A DNA stretch of 64,000 nucleotides from Chrysophaeum taylorii. Lineage: Eukaryota; Sar; Pelagophyceae; Pelagomonadales; Pelagomonadaceae. The translations under genes were made by a program, and so were the position numbers. This document shows, piece by piece, positions 55,288-64,000 of this stretch. The notes beneath the pieces were generated by a model. The model was not told where the DNA came from and searched no databases. It worked only from the letters and a program-made list of their open reading frames with translations. How positions within the stretch are numbered: position 1 is the stretch's first letter; the number at the start of each line of letters is the position of its first letter. The stretch spans positions 19,223 through 83,222 of the forward strand of contig JAQMWT010000504.1 in assembly GCA_029834535.1 (NCBI GenBank). Reading direction: 5' to 3'.

Positions 55288-57171
55288 ATGGTCCTGCCAA
55301 AGTACTTCGCCGTCGCGTCGACGGACCAGCCCGAGTGCGACGTCTCCGTGGTGGTGCATCGCATCGACAACGTGAACGAGGTGAGTCGGCGGTGCGAGGT
55401 GTCGCTGACGCTGAGCGCGCGATGGGGGAACACCGAGGGCGTGGGGGCGTTGAGCGCGTGCTCGACGCCCCACTCGAACGCCAACTCGTTCGCGCCCGTG
55501 TTCGAGCTCGAGGCCCTCGAGGTGTTGGCGAGCGCGCCCAGGCAGCAACAGCGCGAAGACGGTCGATTGCGGTACTACTTTCGGGCGACCGTCGACGTCG
55601 CTCTAGGGTGTCCGTGGCGGTACCCTTTCGAGGCCCACGAGGTCGTGCTGCGGTTTGGCACGAAAAACGCCAAGGACGTGCGGCTGGCGCCGTCGCCCTC
55701 CGAGCCGTCCTCGCTGGAGAGACGAGACGCCGACGCTTTTTTCCAGACCGGACCGCACGTCTCTTGCAGAATTGGCCGCGACCCCGAGTCGCGGCGGACC
55801 GTCGCCGAGTTCCGCGTACGGCTGCGCCGCCGCGGTCACCAGTTCGGCGCCTACGCTGTGGTGCTCCTCGCGGTACTCTCGTGTTGCTACTGGTGTCTCG
55901 CGACGGCCTTGCCCTCGACGCCCGTTCACCTCGCCCAGCTCGCGGGCGTCGTCGGCGTCGTGCTCGCGCACGGCGTGCTGCTCCCGCCCCAGGCGCCGGC
56001 CCACTACACGGCGGTGGCCGCCGCGTGCGTGGCTTCGGGGTCGATTTTTCTCGTGGGCGCGGCCTGGCGAATCTTGACCGCGCTGCTCGCGACCTCGGAG
56101 GTGGCGCGCCTCGCGCCCTCGGACGTCTGCCCTCCGTTTCCCGCGGGATCGACCGAGGTCGACTACTTTCGCGAATATTTCCGCGACGCGAGCGTCGTCG
56201 CGGCAAAGTGGCGAAACTACGCAGCCTACTTCGAGCAGCTCGACCCGAAAGTCCGCGACTACTTTCGACGCTTGGCCGTCAAGGACGCGCAGCGCTACGA
56301 GAAAGCGAACCCCGTCGAGGCGCGTTCCACCTACGGAACCGACTTGTGGAAAGTCCTCGACCCCTCCTCTTACAACGACCTCTACCTCGCGGCGGCGCGC
56401 CACGGCTTTTTCTTCAAGGTCCTCGCCCCGCCCCGACCCCCGCCCTGGTTTGTCTTCGTCGTCGGCGGCCTCGGCTCGGGCAAGTCCAAGGTCGTCGACT
56501 ACCTCCGCAGCCGCGCCTACAACGCGTCCTCGAGACTCATCAATGTCTGCACCGACGATTTCGCCGAAAAACACCCCGACTTTAACGGCAGCAGCAGAGA
56601 GAGGGGCTTCTGCGCCGACGACGAGGATATCGAGATCGAGAGATGGGCGCGACGACCGACCGACGGCATGGTCGTCGACATCCTCAAGCACCGACACTCC
56701 TTCATCTTCGAGAGCACCATCATGGGGCCTCTCGAAGACAACCTCAAGTACATCGTTCCCTGCAAAAACGCTGGCTATCGCGTCCGAGTCATCCTCGTCT
56801 TCGCTCCCGTCATCGTCGCCCTCCAGCGCTGCGAGCAACGCGACCGGTCACCCTCGGCGACCCGCATCACCAAATCACACGACGCCATCGCCCCGAGCTT
56901 CCTCGAGCTCTGCAAGGACGGCGGCGCCTACATCGACTGGGTCACCGTCGTCGACAACTCCCGCGACCTCCAGCCCAACCGCCTCGAGCCCTTCGTCCGC
57001 CGAGGCCTCGTCCCCTTCGAAGGCCGCTGGGACCCCGCCAAGGACTTCGACAAACTCCGCGCCGTCGTCTCCACCCTCAAGGCCATGGAGACCGTCGCCG
57101 ACACGGCCGCCATCTCCGAGCCGGAGCCAGAAGAGGACACCGACACCGACGACGGCGCGATTACCGACTAA
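55288..57171 (+). CDS. Pentameric ligand-gated channel-like domain fused to zeta-toxin-type kinase
   Basis: The 627-residue protein has an N-terminal beta-rich part (about 1-180) resembling Cys-loop/prokaryotic pentameric channel ectodomains: CDVSVVVHRIDNVNEVSRR, VSLTLSARWGN, and CPWRYPFEAHEVVLRFGT, which fits the FPFDxQxCxLxF region. RVRLRRRGHQFGAYAVVLLA then leads into hydrophobic segments at about 185-207, 212-235 and 240-268; only three are clear. From about 385 comes a P-loop kinase: FVFVVGGLGSGKSKVVDYL, VCTDDFAEKHPDF, SFIFESTIMGPLEDNLKYI and AGYRVRVILVFAPVIVALQR, the layout of zeta-toxin/UDP-sugar or nucleoside kinases. No signal peptide is evident; a 5' exon may be missing. The fusion sits in one unbroken frame. 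Confidence 0.72.
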   Translation: MVLPKYFAVASTDQPECDVSVVVHRIDNVNEVSRRCEVSLTLSARWGNTEGVGALSACSTPHSNANSFAPVFELEALEVLASAPRQQQREDGRLRYYFRATVDVALGCPWRYPFEAHEVVLRFGTKNAKDVRLAPSPSEPSSLERRDADAFFQTGPHVSCRIGRDPESRRTVAEFRVRLRRRGHQFGAYAVVLLAVLSCCYWCLATALPSTPVHLAQLAGVVGVVLAHGVLLPPQAPAHYTAVAAACVASGSIFLVGAAWRILTALLATSEVARLAPSDVCPPFPAGSTEVDYFREYFRDASVVAAKWRNYAAYFEQLDPKVRDYFRRLAVKDAQRYEKANPVEARSTYGTDLWKVLDPSSYNDLYLAAARHGFFFKVLAPPRPPPWFVFVVGGLGSGKSKVVDYLRSRAYNASSRLINVCTDDFAEKHPDFNGSSRERGFCADDEDIEIERWARRPTDGMVVDILKHRHSFIFESTIMGPLEDNLKYIVPCKNAGYRVRVILVFAPVIVALQRCEQRDRSPSATRITKSHDAIAPSFLELCKDGGAYIDWVTVVDNSRDLQPNRLEPFVRRGLVPFEGRWDPAKDFDKLRAVVSTLKAMETVADTAAISEPEPEEDTDTDDGAITD

Positions 57172-57654
57172 CTCACCGCTACAACCACCACCACCACCAC
57201 CACCACCACATCGCGTGCGACGCACACACCACCACCGAGTGCTCTTTTCCTTCATCGATCAAGGAACACTACCTACCTACCTACCTAACTACCTACCTAC
57301 CTACCTACCCGAGAGAGTAGTGGAACGACTCATAAAAAAACGGTGTCGCCTGAGTTTTGTCGACAGCTAAGAGTAGGGGGGTGGGATGAAAGCGCAAGGC
57401 GTCCAGCAGTGTGGGAGGGTGTGTGGATACGCGAGTTGGCGGGAGGCGGATGTCGTCCTACCCTCCCTCGGGAAGCGAATCGATCGAATATCGGGGGGTT
57501 GACCATATATCCAAAAAAAAGACCTACATCTATCTGTTGGATGACGACGACGCTACGAAAATTTTCTATTTGAAATAAACGGCTGTGGTTCGTTTTTCGG
57601 ACCTCATTCCACGAACATCAGTCAATTTAACGCCGGGCGACGCGTGCTCTCGAG
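57172..57654. other. Intergenic region with CAC and CTAC runs
   Basis: A (CAC)n tract at about 57185-57211 and a (CTAC)n tract at about 57271-57308 lie in the 3' flank of the fusion gene. A possible polyadenylation signal, AATAAA, occurs at about 57575. No gene was seen. Confidence 0.55.
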
Positions 57655-58566
57655 ATGGCTGAAACGCAGGGACTGGTGTATCAGGCGGCAGGCGATCATC
57701 GCACGGGCGATGATGGTGTCGCGTTTCGATCTGTCGCTTCGCGTCGTTTGTTCCTTTTGTTCTCCGTGAGCACCTTCCTTCTTCTTCTCGTGGTGTTGTT
57801 TGGAATCTCGGGCAAAATGTTCCTCGCCACCTCGGATAACACGAGCGCGCTCATCTCGACAACCGCTGCCCAGCATCCACCCAAGCTCAAGACGTTGGCC
57901 CGGGACGAGTGGAAGCAATGCGACGAATACACGCGAGACGAAATCGAGAACCTCAAAGCATTTGAAGCGTTCTGGGTCGCCCGCCTCGAGGAAAAGGATC
58001 CCTTGTTCGAGTCCCCGTGGGTCACCAAGAACGCTACCCATCGCGGGAACCCCTGGGGCTGCGCCTACTATTCGTACGGCCTCTCGGGGCCGCGCAACGG
58101 CGACAAGTCGGCTCTCACCGACATCTTCTCGGGAGGATGCAATTCGGGAACCGGCTTCTTCGAGTGCGACTACGATCTCGACATCGATCTCGTCCTCGTC
58201 GACACCTGGGCGGTCGACTTTGGTATTTACGCTGACGGTGATTGCGACTTTGGGGTCAACATCAACGACTGTGATATCAACTGCGCAGTCGGCAGCGAAG
58301 TCAATCTCGTTCTCGATGTCTGGTCGTACGAGTTCTCCTACAATATGTGGTCCTCGCCGTCCTTTAAGGCCGACGTCGATCTCATCACGATTACGAAGGA
58401 AATTTCGGTGTTCTTCCTCGAAACGCGCTTTACCAACAAAAACGATTGCTGCTTTGCGTACTGGGATGTTGAGTTCGCTGTCGGGTACGACTTCTCCTGG
58501 TGGGACGACGAGTTTGCAATCGACCTCGGTACTCTCACCATGCCCTTCCTCGAGAACTACTGCTAA
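57655..58566 (+). CDS. Orphan type II membrane protein with Cys-rich beta ectodomain
   Basis: The 303-residue protein starts at the ATG 57655. It has a short cytoplasmic part, one signal-anchor helix at about 31-53 (LFLLFSVSTFLLLLVVLFGIS), and a long ectodomain. A helix (DEYTRDEIENLKAFEAFWVA) is followed by NPWGCAYYSYGLSGPRNGD and CNSGTGFFECDYDLDID, then alternating acidic/hydrophobic strands (LVLVDTWAVDFGIYADGDCD, VNLVLDVWSYEFSYNMW, ISVFFLETRF, DCCFAYWDVEFAVGYDFSWW). This looks like a secreted or surface beta-sandwich with about ten Cys. No family is recognised. Confidence 0.75.
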   Translation: MAETQGLVYQAAGDHRTGDDGVAFRSVASRRLFLLFSVSTFLLLLVVLFGISGKMFLATSDNTSALISTTAAQHPPKLKTLARDEWKQCDEYTRDEIENLKAFEAFWVARLEEKDPLFESPWVTKNATHRGNPWGCAYYSYGLSGPRNGDKSALTDIFSGGCNSGTGFFECDYDLDIDLVLVDTWAVDFGIYADGDCDFGVNINDCDINCAVGSEVNLVLDVWSYEFSYNMWSSPSFKADVDLITITKEISVFFLETRFTNKNDCCFAYWDVEFAVGYDFSWWDDEFAIDLGTLTMPFLENYC

Positions 58567-58860
58567 CGTTGCAGCGCGCGGTGCAGAAGAAAAATTGTGG
58601 GGCATGCAGTTCCGAGTACACCCTGTGAAACTGAGCTCTCTCGAAGCTGCTGTTGCTGCTGCTGCTGCGGCACGAAGGAGAAAAGGAATGCTCTGTTGTT
58701 TGTTTAAATATATCTGTTGTTGTCACTACTCTGGAAGTTTTTAATCGGCGACGATGACCGTCGGCGCGCCCCCGACCAGGTAGCTAGCTCCAAGAGCTCG
58801 GCCGAAAACGCAACGACTTCCTCCTCAACCACGAAATAACATAAATATAATGCAGCAGCA

Positions 58861-59586
58861 CTAGGAGGATGCGTCTAGATTGTCGAGTGCCCGTTGGAGT
58901 TCGCGTGTGCGTATGCTGATCTGACGCTCGACGTCGCGGACCGCGTCCGTTCGGCCGTGTCCGAGGGTGACCATTTTTTCGACAAAGGCGCGTCTTTCGG
59001 CGATCTCGTTATTGATTGCCTCGACGAGTTGTGTCTTGACGTCGGACGGTGGCGCTGAGGTGTTTTGCGGCGGCGGCGGCGGCTCTCCGCGACGCCGGCG
59101 CGAGGCGTCTTCTACGCGCGCCCGTTCTGCGGCGAGGCGGCGTGCTTCCGAGGGCAGGGGGCCCGAGGGGTGGAGCAACTCGTCAGGAAGGGCCTTGCCT
59201 CCGCCGAACTGGCACCTCTCCTGAAAGCGCATCTTCTCGTCCATCGTCGAGACGGGGCGCGTCGCGGGCGGCCGATACCCTCGCGCACGGACGCGCGTCG
59301 CATCGAGGGTGTCGTCGATGGCTGGTTTGTGCTTCCGTCGCTGCACGCGGTCGATCGCGTGGACCTCCGGGTGGTCGCGAGCGCGGTGGGGGACCTTGAC
59401 GGCCACCTTTGGCCTCGCAGTCCGCGGATCTGAGGCGTCGAGTTTCGCTCCGCCCGGTATAAAGGGTCGATGCGCGGCCTTCTTTTTGCCTAATACCTGG
59501 GGGTACTCGATGTTCGGATGACCCGCGCCGTAGAGCCGCTTCAGCATCCGACCTGCTTCGGTCGACGTGTCGAAGGCTTCCCACAT
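58861..59586 (-). CDS. UPF0193/C22orf23 (EVG1)-family protein, cilium-associated
   Basis: The ATG at 59586 (MWEAFDTSTEAGRMLKRLYG) gives 241 residues; the upstream in-frame GTG lies beyond an intron-like segment and is rejected. The middle has ARGYRPPATRPV and FQERCQFGGGKALPDEL, and the end QLVEAINNEIAERRAFVEKM, VTLGHGRTDAV and ERQISIRTRELQRALDN matches the C-terminal block of the UPF0193 family. In vertebrates C22orf23 is found in ciliated tissue, so a flagellar role is likely. A GTGAGT...poly-T...CGGCAG segment just upstream (about 59602-59653) looks like a 5' UTR intron that would place transcription start very near the divergent gene at 59668. Confidence 0.72.
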   Translation of the reverse strand: MWEAFDTSTEAGRMLKRLYGAGHPNIEYPQVLGKKKAAHRPFIPGGAKLDASDPRTARPKVAVKVPHRARDHPEVHAIDRVQRRKHKPAIDDTLDATRVRARGYRPPATRPVSTMDEKMRFQERCQFGGGKALPDELLHPSGPLPSEARRLAAERARVEDASRRRRGEPPPPPQNTSAPPSDVKTQLVEAINNEIAERRAFVEKMVTLGHGRTDAVRDVERQISIRTRELQRALDNLDASS

Positions 59587-59667
59587 CAATCGTGAAACTG
59601 CCGAAAAAAAAAAAAAAAGGGTAAGTGTTTTAGAACCCACTCACTCCCAGAGGATCTTCAAGCGGCG

Positions 59668-60852
59668 ATGGCGCCGCACCTTGTTGCCCTCTTCGGGTGC
59701 GTCGGAGCGGCGGTGGCGTTCCAGCTCCCAGCTCCCAGCGTGCGGCCGGTCCGGACGGTGCGACGTGTCGCGGAGGTCCACGAAGCTGCGACGGGCTTGC
59801 TCGCCGCCGACACCAGCAGCCTCCTCGTTAGCTTCGGGGATCAGGGCTCGAACCTCGCGGGCCAGCTCTTCCAGTTTTCGCTCTTACCGTACGTGATATT
59901 CTTGTATTTTTTGAATTATCCGAAAACGGGCGCGCCCCCCCTCGTCCGGTTCGGGTTTGGCTATCTTCTTCTCTTCGTCCTCGCGACGATTCCGACGGGC
60001 GTGGTCGCCAAGTCGACGTGGGGCGTCTCGCTCGCCGACTGCGACTGGATGCACGGTGGCGCCGAGTCGCTTTTGACGGTGACCAACGTGCTCATCGTGC
60101 TCGGGTTTCGGGCGGGCCTCCGCGGCGACCTCGAGGACGACGACAAGACGATCCCCAAGGCGGTTTCGGCGGCGTACGCCGTCGCCGTCGTCGCATTCAT
60201 CGCCGCCGGCATCGGGATGTTCGAGGCCCACACGCCCTTTTTGAACGGCCTCGGCGACATCCCCGTCGCGAGCGAGCCGATCAACGCGCTCTCGATTCCT
60301 ACGTGGGCGGTGCATTGGTCGTCGGTCGCCGAGTTCGTGATCGCGCTGCAACTTGCTGTCGACTACGCGCGCGCCACCGCCAACGAAAAGTGGAAGGGCT
60401 TGGCCGTGGGGATGTTGCCCGCCCACGCCTCGGGCATCTGCGCGTGCACCTACCACCTCTTCTACAATCAGCCCGACATGGCCTGGCTCGTCGCCGCGCA
60501 AGCCGGCTTGACTTTCGCGGGCAACTGTGCCCTCATGGTCGCCGCGTTTCGCCTCGCACGCGCCGGGGGGTGGAGCCCGCAGACGGCCCTCGAATTTCGA
60601 GCGGACCCCTCCCCTGTCGTCGCGACCCCCCTTCCCTCCAAGGAATCGGACGCCCTCTTCTTTGCCGAAGTCGCCGCTTTCGCGCTCATCGCCGCCTACG
60701 CCACCAAGTACGGCTCGCTCCTCGCTCCAGACTTCCTCCAGACCCCGCACGCCATCGTAGCCGCCGCCCTTGTCATCGGCTCCCCGCTCGCCGTCGTGGC
60801 GACCACGCTACGAGAGCGAGACGACGATGACGCCTCCCTTCCCGCGCCCTGA
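59668..60852 (+). CDS. Plastid membrane protein with DUF3593 and DUF2499 (Ycf49-like)
   Basis: The 394-residue protein begins with a signal peptide ending at AAVAFQLPAP; a Phe directly after the cleavage site is the hallmark of import into complex red plastids. Residues about 60-160 match DUF3593 (LFQFSLLPYVIFLYFLNYPK, LADCDWMHGGAESLLTVTN, VLIVLGFRAGL). About 205-275 match DUF2499 (SIPTWAVHWSSVAEFVIALQ, GLAVGMLPAHASGICACTYH, LFYNQPDMAWL). These two domains occur in cyanobacteria and plastids, sometimes fused, as multi-pass membrane proteins of unknown function linked to photosynthetic membranes. The gene shows the cell is, or was, photosynthetic with a secondary plastid. Confidence 0.88.
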   Translation: MAPHLVALFGCVGAAVAFQLPAPSVRPVRTVRRVAEVHEAATGLLAADTSSLLVSFGDQGSNLAGQLFQFSLLPYVIFLYFLNYPKTGAPPLVRFGFGYLLLFVLATIPTGVVAKSTWGVSLADCDWMHGGAESLLTVTNVLIVLGFRAGLRGDLEDDDKTIPKAVSAAYAVAVVAFIAAGIGMFEAHTPFLNGLGDIPVASEPINALSIPTWAVHWSSVAEFVIALQLAVDYARATANEKWKGLAVGMLPAHASGICACTYHLFYNQPDMAWLVAAQAGLTFAGNCALMVAAFRLARAGGWSPQTALEFRADPSPVVATPLPSKESDALFFAEVAAFALIAAYATKYGSLLAPDFLQTPHAIVAAALVIGSPLAVVATTLRERDDDDASLPAP

Positions 60853-60875
60853 TACTATACTACGTATGACGCGGT

Positions 60876-60927
60876 GGTGATGTGATGTGATGTGATGTGA
60901 TGTGATGTGATGTGATGTGATGTGATG
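60876..60927. repeat. (TGTGA)n microsatellite
   Basis: About ten copies of a TGATG/TGTGA pentamer between two convergent genes. Confidence 0.95.
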
Positions 60928-60971
60928 ACATGCATGCGACCTTCTTCTCTCTTAAATCTCCATCATAATTA

Positions 60972-61745
60972 TTATATCCACGCACCACGTCGCGAGAAAA
61001 GCGCGCGGAAAACGTGGCCAGGCTCGGTGGAGGTGGTTCCCGCCCCCCGAAGCACGGCGCGCTCGCGTTCGGTCGGATGTTCGAGCGGACTCTCGCGGCA
61101 CCACCCGTCGGAATCGACGTCGAGCGTGTCTTCGGCGAAAGCGGGGTGGGCTCTGAACTCGGCTCGCATGTGGTCGGCAGCCTCGAGCACGTCGGAGGCG
61201 AGGTACACGACAGCATCAGGCGCGAGAGCGTCGGCCAGCGCGTCGACGAGCTCGACGTTGACGACGCGCCGCTTATGGTGCTTCTTTTTGAAGTGTGGGT
61301 CTGGAAATTGGAAGAGGACGCGCTCGATGGGGCCCATGGCGTCGGCAAGGATGCGCCGCAGGTCGACGTTCGCATTGGCCTTGAGAAAGTGTGCGTTTCC
61401 CGCCCCGCCCAGCTTATCGAGCTTGGCCCGCGCCGCTTCGATCGCCGCCGGCCTGATCTCGAGGCCAAGAAAGTTCCGGGACGGATCGGCGGCGGCCGCC
61501 TCGCAGACCCAGCCCCCCAGAGCACACCCGACGTCCACCGTCAAGGGGAGCGTGGGGTCGTCGAAGGCAGCAGCGAACCACCCGGCTTCGAGCGACGCGG
61601 GTCGCGACGCGCTTTCGCTCAAGGGATTTAGGTGTTGGCGAATGCGCTTCACGCGTTTCCGCGGCGTCGCTTCCGCGCACACGCTGGCGCGTCGGAGAAC
61701 CACGTTTCGCCGGAGACTGATGAACATGGCGACGACAAATCGCAT
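60972..61745 (-). CDS. trmB: tRNA (guanine-N7-)-methyltransferase, TrmB type
   Basis: The 257-residue protein starts at ATG 61745 with a basic leader (MRFVVAMFISLRRNVVLRRA) suggesting organelle import. The SAM loop is VDVGCALGGWVCEAA, followed by FLGLEIRPAAIEAARAKL and ANVDLRRIL. The signature IERVLFQFPDPHFKKKHHKRR is the catalytic and tRNA-binding motif of TrmB/METTL1 enzymes, and VYLASDVLEAADHM closes the fold. The enzyme makes m7G46 in the tRNA variable loop using SAM. With the leader it may serve plastid or mitochondrial tRNAs. It is convergent with the plastid DUF2499 gene. Confidence 0.9.
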   Translation of the reverse strand: MRFVVAMFISLRRNVVLRRASVCAEATPRKRVKRIRQHLNPLSESASRPASLEAGWFAAAFDDPTLPLTVDVGCALGGWVCEAAAADPSRNFLGLEIRPAAIEAARAKLDKLGGAGNAHFLKANANVDLRRILADAMGPIERVLFQFPDPHFKKKHHKRRVVNVELVDALADALAPDAVVYLASDVLEAADHMRAEFRAHPAFAEDTLDVDSDGWCRESPLEHPTERERAVLRGAGTTSTEPGHVFRALFSRRGAWI

Positions 61746-61809
61746 AGGAAGGTCTATAATAATAAGCCCTCACTTGAAGCAAGCCACCTTTAGTAATAAC
61801 AAGTGCAGG

Positions 61810-63999
61810 CCAGTAAGTTCACCTACTCCCAATCTCTAACCCTAAGTTCACCTGGTCCCAGTAAGTTCACCTAGTCCCAATCTCTAACCCCAGCAAGTTC
61901 GGCGTAAGCCCACTCGTGCTCACATCCACTCACCCCACTCTCCTTCGAGCTCGTCGCTCTAACCTCCGCCAATCTAAGCTGCTTTGATCCGCACGCGCCG
62001 CCAACCTTTGAGTTTACTCTAAAAACCCTTTACTCTAAAAACCCCAGTATGCTCACCTGGTCCCAGTTTCACCTGGTCACTCACTCACTTCACCTAGTCC
62101 CAATCGCAAACCCCAGTAAGCTCACGTGGTCCCAGTAAGTCCACCTACAGTGCGCGTGTAGACGCCGGGAGGGGGCTTATCGGTATTGCGCAGCACGCGT
62201 GGGGTAGGGTGGAGTCGTCGACTTAGAAGAGGATATCCTCGGGGTTGCCGATCGACAGAGAGCCACGTAGAGCTGGACGTGGCAGAAGACGGGCTTCGCC
62301 AAGAGGACGCCGACCTCGCGGGGCGTCTGGCCCTGGCTCTTGGTGATCGTTTGGCGTCGGCGGGCCTTACGGGATACAGGTTGGAGGAGCCTCGGTGACA
62401 ACGACACGATCGATCATGTATCTGGTACCGTTGCAGTGGCCGTGCGACGGGTCGAGATTGCGAAGACTTTAAGCTCGCGATCAAAGTCAGCATCCCGTTG
62501 GTTGTCAGGGAGTTGAAAACTCGACTGTAAAGAGCGAGGCGTCGGCTTCCGACCCAACCTAGTCGGCCGAAAAGAACTCCGACGCCTCGTCTCCGGGAAA
62601 AAAAGGCCGCGGTCATGCGCGCGTTGTCAGCATCGACAACATCGTTTCGACTGGGCGTGAGAATGGCGCGCTGAAAGAGCCGCCGCGGGTCGTGGAAATA
62701 GTCTGCGAGGTCGCCGTAGACGGCTTGGAGGATCACTGTCTGGCTCTCGCGCCTACCTGATCCTTACTCTCGCGCCTAACCTGATCCTTACCCTAAATCG
62801 AGGGACAAACAAACAGACAAACAAACAAACAAACATCTGTCGATTAGTAGTTAAGACAAGTGCAGGCCAGTAAGTTCACCTATCTCTAACCCCAGTAAGT
62901 TCACCTGGTCCCAGTAAGTTCACATAGTCCCAATCTCTAACCCCAGTAAATTCGGCGTAAGCCCACTCGTGCTCACATCCACTCACCCCACTCTCCTTCG
63001 AGCTCGTCGCTCTCACCTCCGCCAATCTAAGCTGCTTTGATCCGTACACGCCGCTAGCCTTTGCGTTCACTCTAAAAACCCCAGTAAGTTCACTTGGTCC
63101 CAGTAAGTTCACCTGGTCACTAAGTTCACCTAGTCCCAATCTCAAACCCCAGTAAGTTCACCTGGTCCCAGTAAGTTCACCTACAGTGCGCGTGTAGACG
63201 CCGGGAGGGGCTTATCGGTATTGCGCAGCACGTGTGGGGTAGGGTGGAGTCGTCGACTCAGAAGAGGATATCCTCGGGGTTGCCGATCGACAGAGAGCCA
63301 CGTAGAGCTGGACGTGGCAGAAGACGGGCTTCGCCAAGAGGACGCCGACCTCGCGGGGCGTCTGGCCCTGGCTCTTGGTGATCGTTTGGCGTCGGCGGGC
63401 CTTCAGGGATACAGGTTGGAGGAGCCTCGGTGACAACGACACGATCGATCATGTATCTGGTACCGTTGCAGTGGCCGTGCGACGGGTCGAGGTTGCGAAG
63501 ACATTAAGCTCGCGATCAAAGTCAGCATGCCGTTGGTTGTCAGGGAGTTCAAAACTCGACTGTAAAGAGCGAGGCGTCGTCTTCCGACCCAACCTAGTCG
63601 CTGCCGAAAAGAACCGACGCCTCGTCTCGGGGAAAAAGGCCGCGGTCATGCGCGTTGTCAGCATCGACAACATCGTTTCGACGGGGCGTGAGAATGGCGC
63701 GCTGAAAGAGCCGCCGCGGGTCGTGGAAATAGTCTGCGAGGTCGCCGTAGACGGCTTGGAGGATCACTGTCTGGCTCTCGGCCTACCTGTACTCTCGCGC
63801 CTACCTGATCCTACCCTAAATCAGGGCAAAAGACAGAAGACAGACAGACAGACAGACAAACATCTGTCGATTAGTAGTTAGGAAACAGAACGGCCAGTAA
63901 GTTCGCCTTACTCCAATCTCTAACCCACAGTAAGTTCACATGGTCACGTGGTCCCGTAGATTCCACTTTATAGGTGCGTGTGTAGGACGCGGGAGGGGG
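61810..63999. repeat. Tandem ~1-kb repeat array with CAGTAAGTTCACCTGGTCC minisatellite
   Basis: Two nearly full units and the start of a third run to the window edge. Each unit has a minisatellite part (CAGTAAGTTCACCTGGTCC and CCAATCTCTAACCC variants, 61810-62150 and 62870-63190, again from 63895), then a ~720-bp unique body (62142-62860; 63178-63890) that is highly similar between units. The anchor CACCTACAGTGCGCGTGTAG occurs at 62142 and 63178 (period 1036 bp). The body ends in GACAAACAAACAAAC/GACAGACAGACAGAC tracts. Minus-strand frames in the body (KSQGQTPREVGVLL) hint at a decayed ankyrin-like piece. Confidence 0.9.
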
Positions 64000-64000
64000 C

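Noticed and set aside
53992-55548. 518-codon minus-strand ORF
   Set aside because: It runs through the TGAC microsatellite (VSQS repeat), through introns of the three-exon gene and antisense to two genes; only its spliced exon 2 is real.
55603-56838. 411-codon minus-strand ORF
   Set aside because: Antisense shadow of the channel-kinase fusion with no motif.
62122-62736. 204-codon minus-strand ORF in the tandem repeat
   Set aside because: The equivalent frame in the next unit is broken by indels, so it is not under coding constraint.
61810-63999. Possible CRISPR or LTR structure at the right edge
   Set aside because: The short repeats are not separated by unique spacers, and the long units are direct tandem copies without polymerase or primer-binding site.

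Overview
This is nuclear DNA of a eukaryotic microalga, most likely a photosynthetic stramenopile (ochrophyte, pelagophyte-like). A haptophyte or another red-plastid lineage cannot be excluded. The evidence is: GC-rich coding sequence; very short introns (42-61 bp) with GT-AG and one probable GC-AG boundary; a plastid membrane protein whose bipartite leader carries the VAF motif of secondary red plastids (59668-60852); Roco, ARL3, strawberry-notch, EML-type WD40 and Popeye-like proteins; and a UPF0193/C22orf23-family protein plus ARL3, which fit a flagellate stage. No phage, CRISPR, bacterial operon or virus block is visible.

Layout. 0.4-16.2 kb is a dense gene block: an alpha/beta hydrolase-TPR fusion, a proline/glutamine-rich Cys-motif protein, a Popeye/cNMP-binding membrane protein, a dead ankyrin-repeat gene, a SET protein, a coiled-coil protein, a PDZ-PX protein and a spliced SH3-coiled-coil-EML protein. 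16.2-18.6 kb is a retroelement/repeat island. 18.6-23.5 kb is a strawberry-notch helicase. 23.6-26.5 kb is a decayed DNA transposon with inverted ends. 26.5-33.8 kb holds a polyprenyl-synthase homologue lacking both Asp-rich motifs, a cyclic-nucleotide-gated channel relative (one intron) and an FkbM-type methyltransferase. 34.0-35.5 kb is transposase debris. 36.0-39.5 kb is a Roco GTPase. 39.9-46.0 kb is an accessory island with an inverted-repeat element, LINE tails and unknown ORFs. 46.4-52.1 kb holds a CPBP protease, a cupin, ARL3 (42-bp intron), a conserved unknown protein (43-bp intron) and a membrane-anchored coiled-coil protein. 52.3-54.1 kb is pseudogene, LINE remnant and minisatellites. 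54.1-61.7 kb is gene-dense again: a hidden three-exon membrane protein, a membrane protein divergent to it, a candidate pentameric-channel/zeta-kinase fusion, an orphan type II membrane protein, UPF0193, a plastid DUF2499/DUF3593 protein and a tRNA m7G methyltransferase. 61.8-64.0 kb is a ~1-kb tandem repeat running off the right edge, with a stray copy near 18.3 kb.

Genes alternate strands and are tightly packed: divergent starts 20, 28, 81 and 89 bp apart and a convergent pair with 32 bp between stops. Divergent pairs must therefore share promoters. Several proteins fit membrane/cyclic-nucleotide/small-GTPase signalling (Popeye-like, CNG-like channel, Roco, ARL3, PDZ-PX, channel-kinase fusion), but nothing in the sequence proves they act together. 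Splice joins were placed by hand from reading frame, splice signals and family conservation; all coordinates of joined genes are outer limits with exon limits in the evidence.
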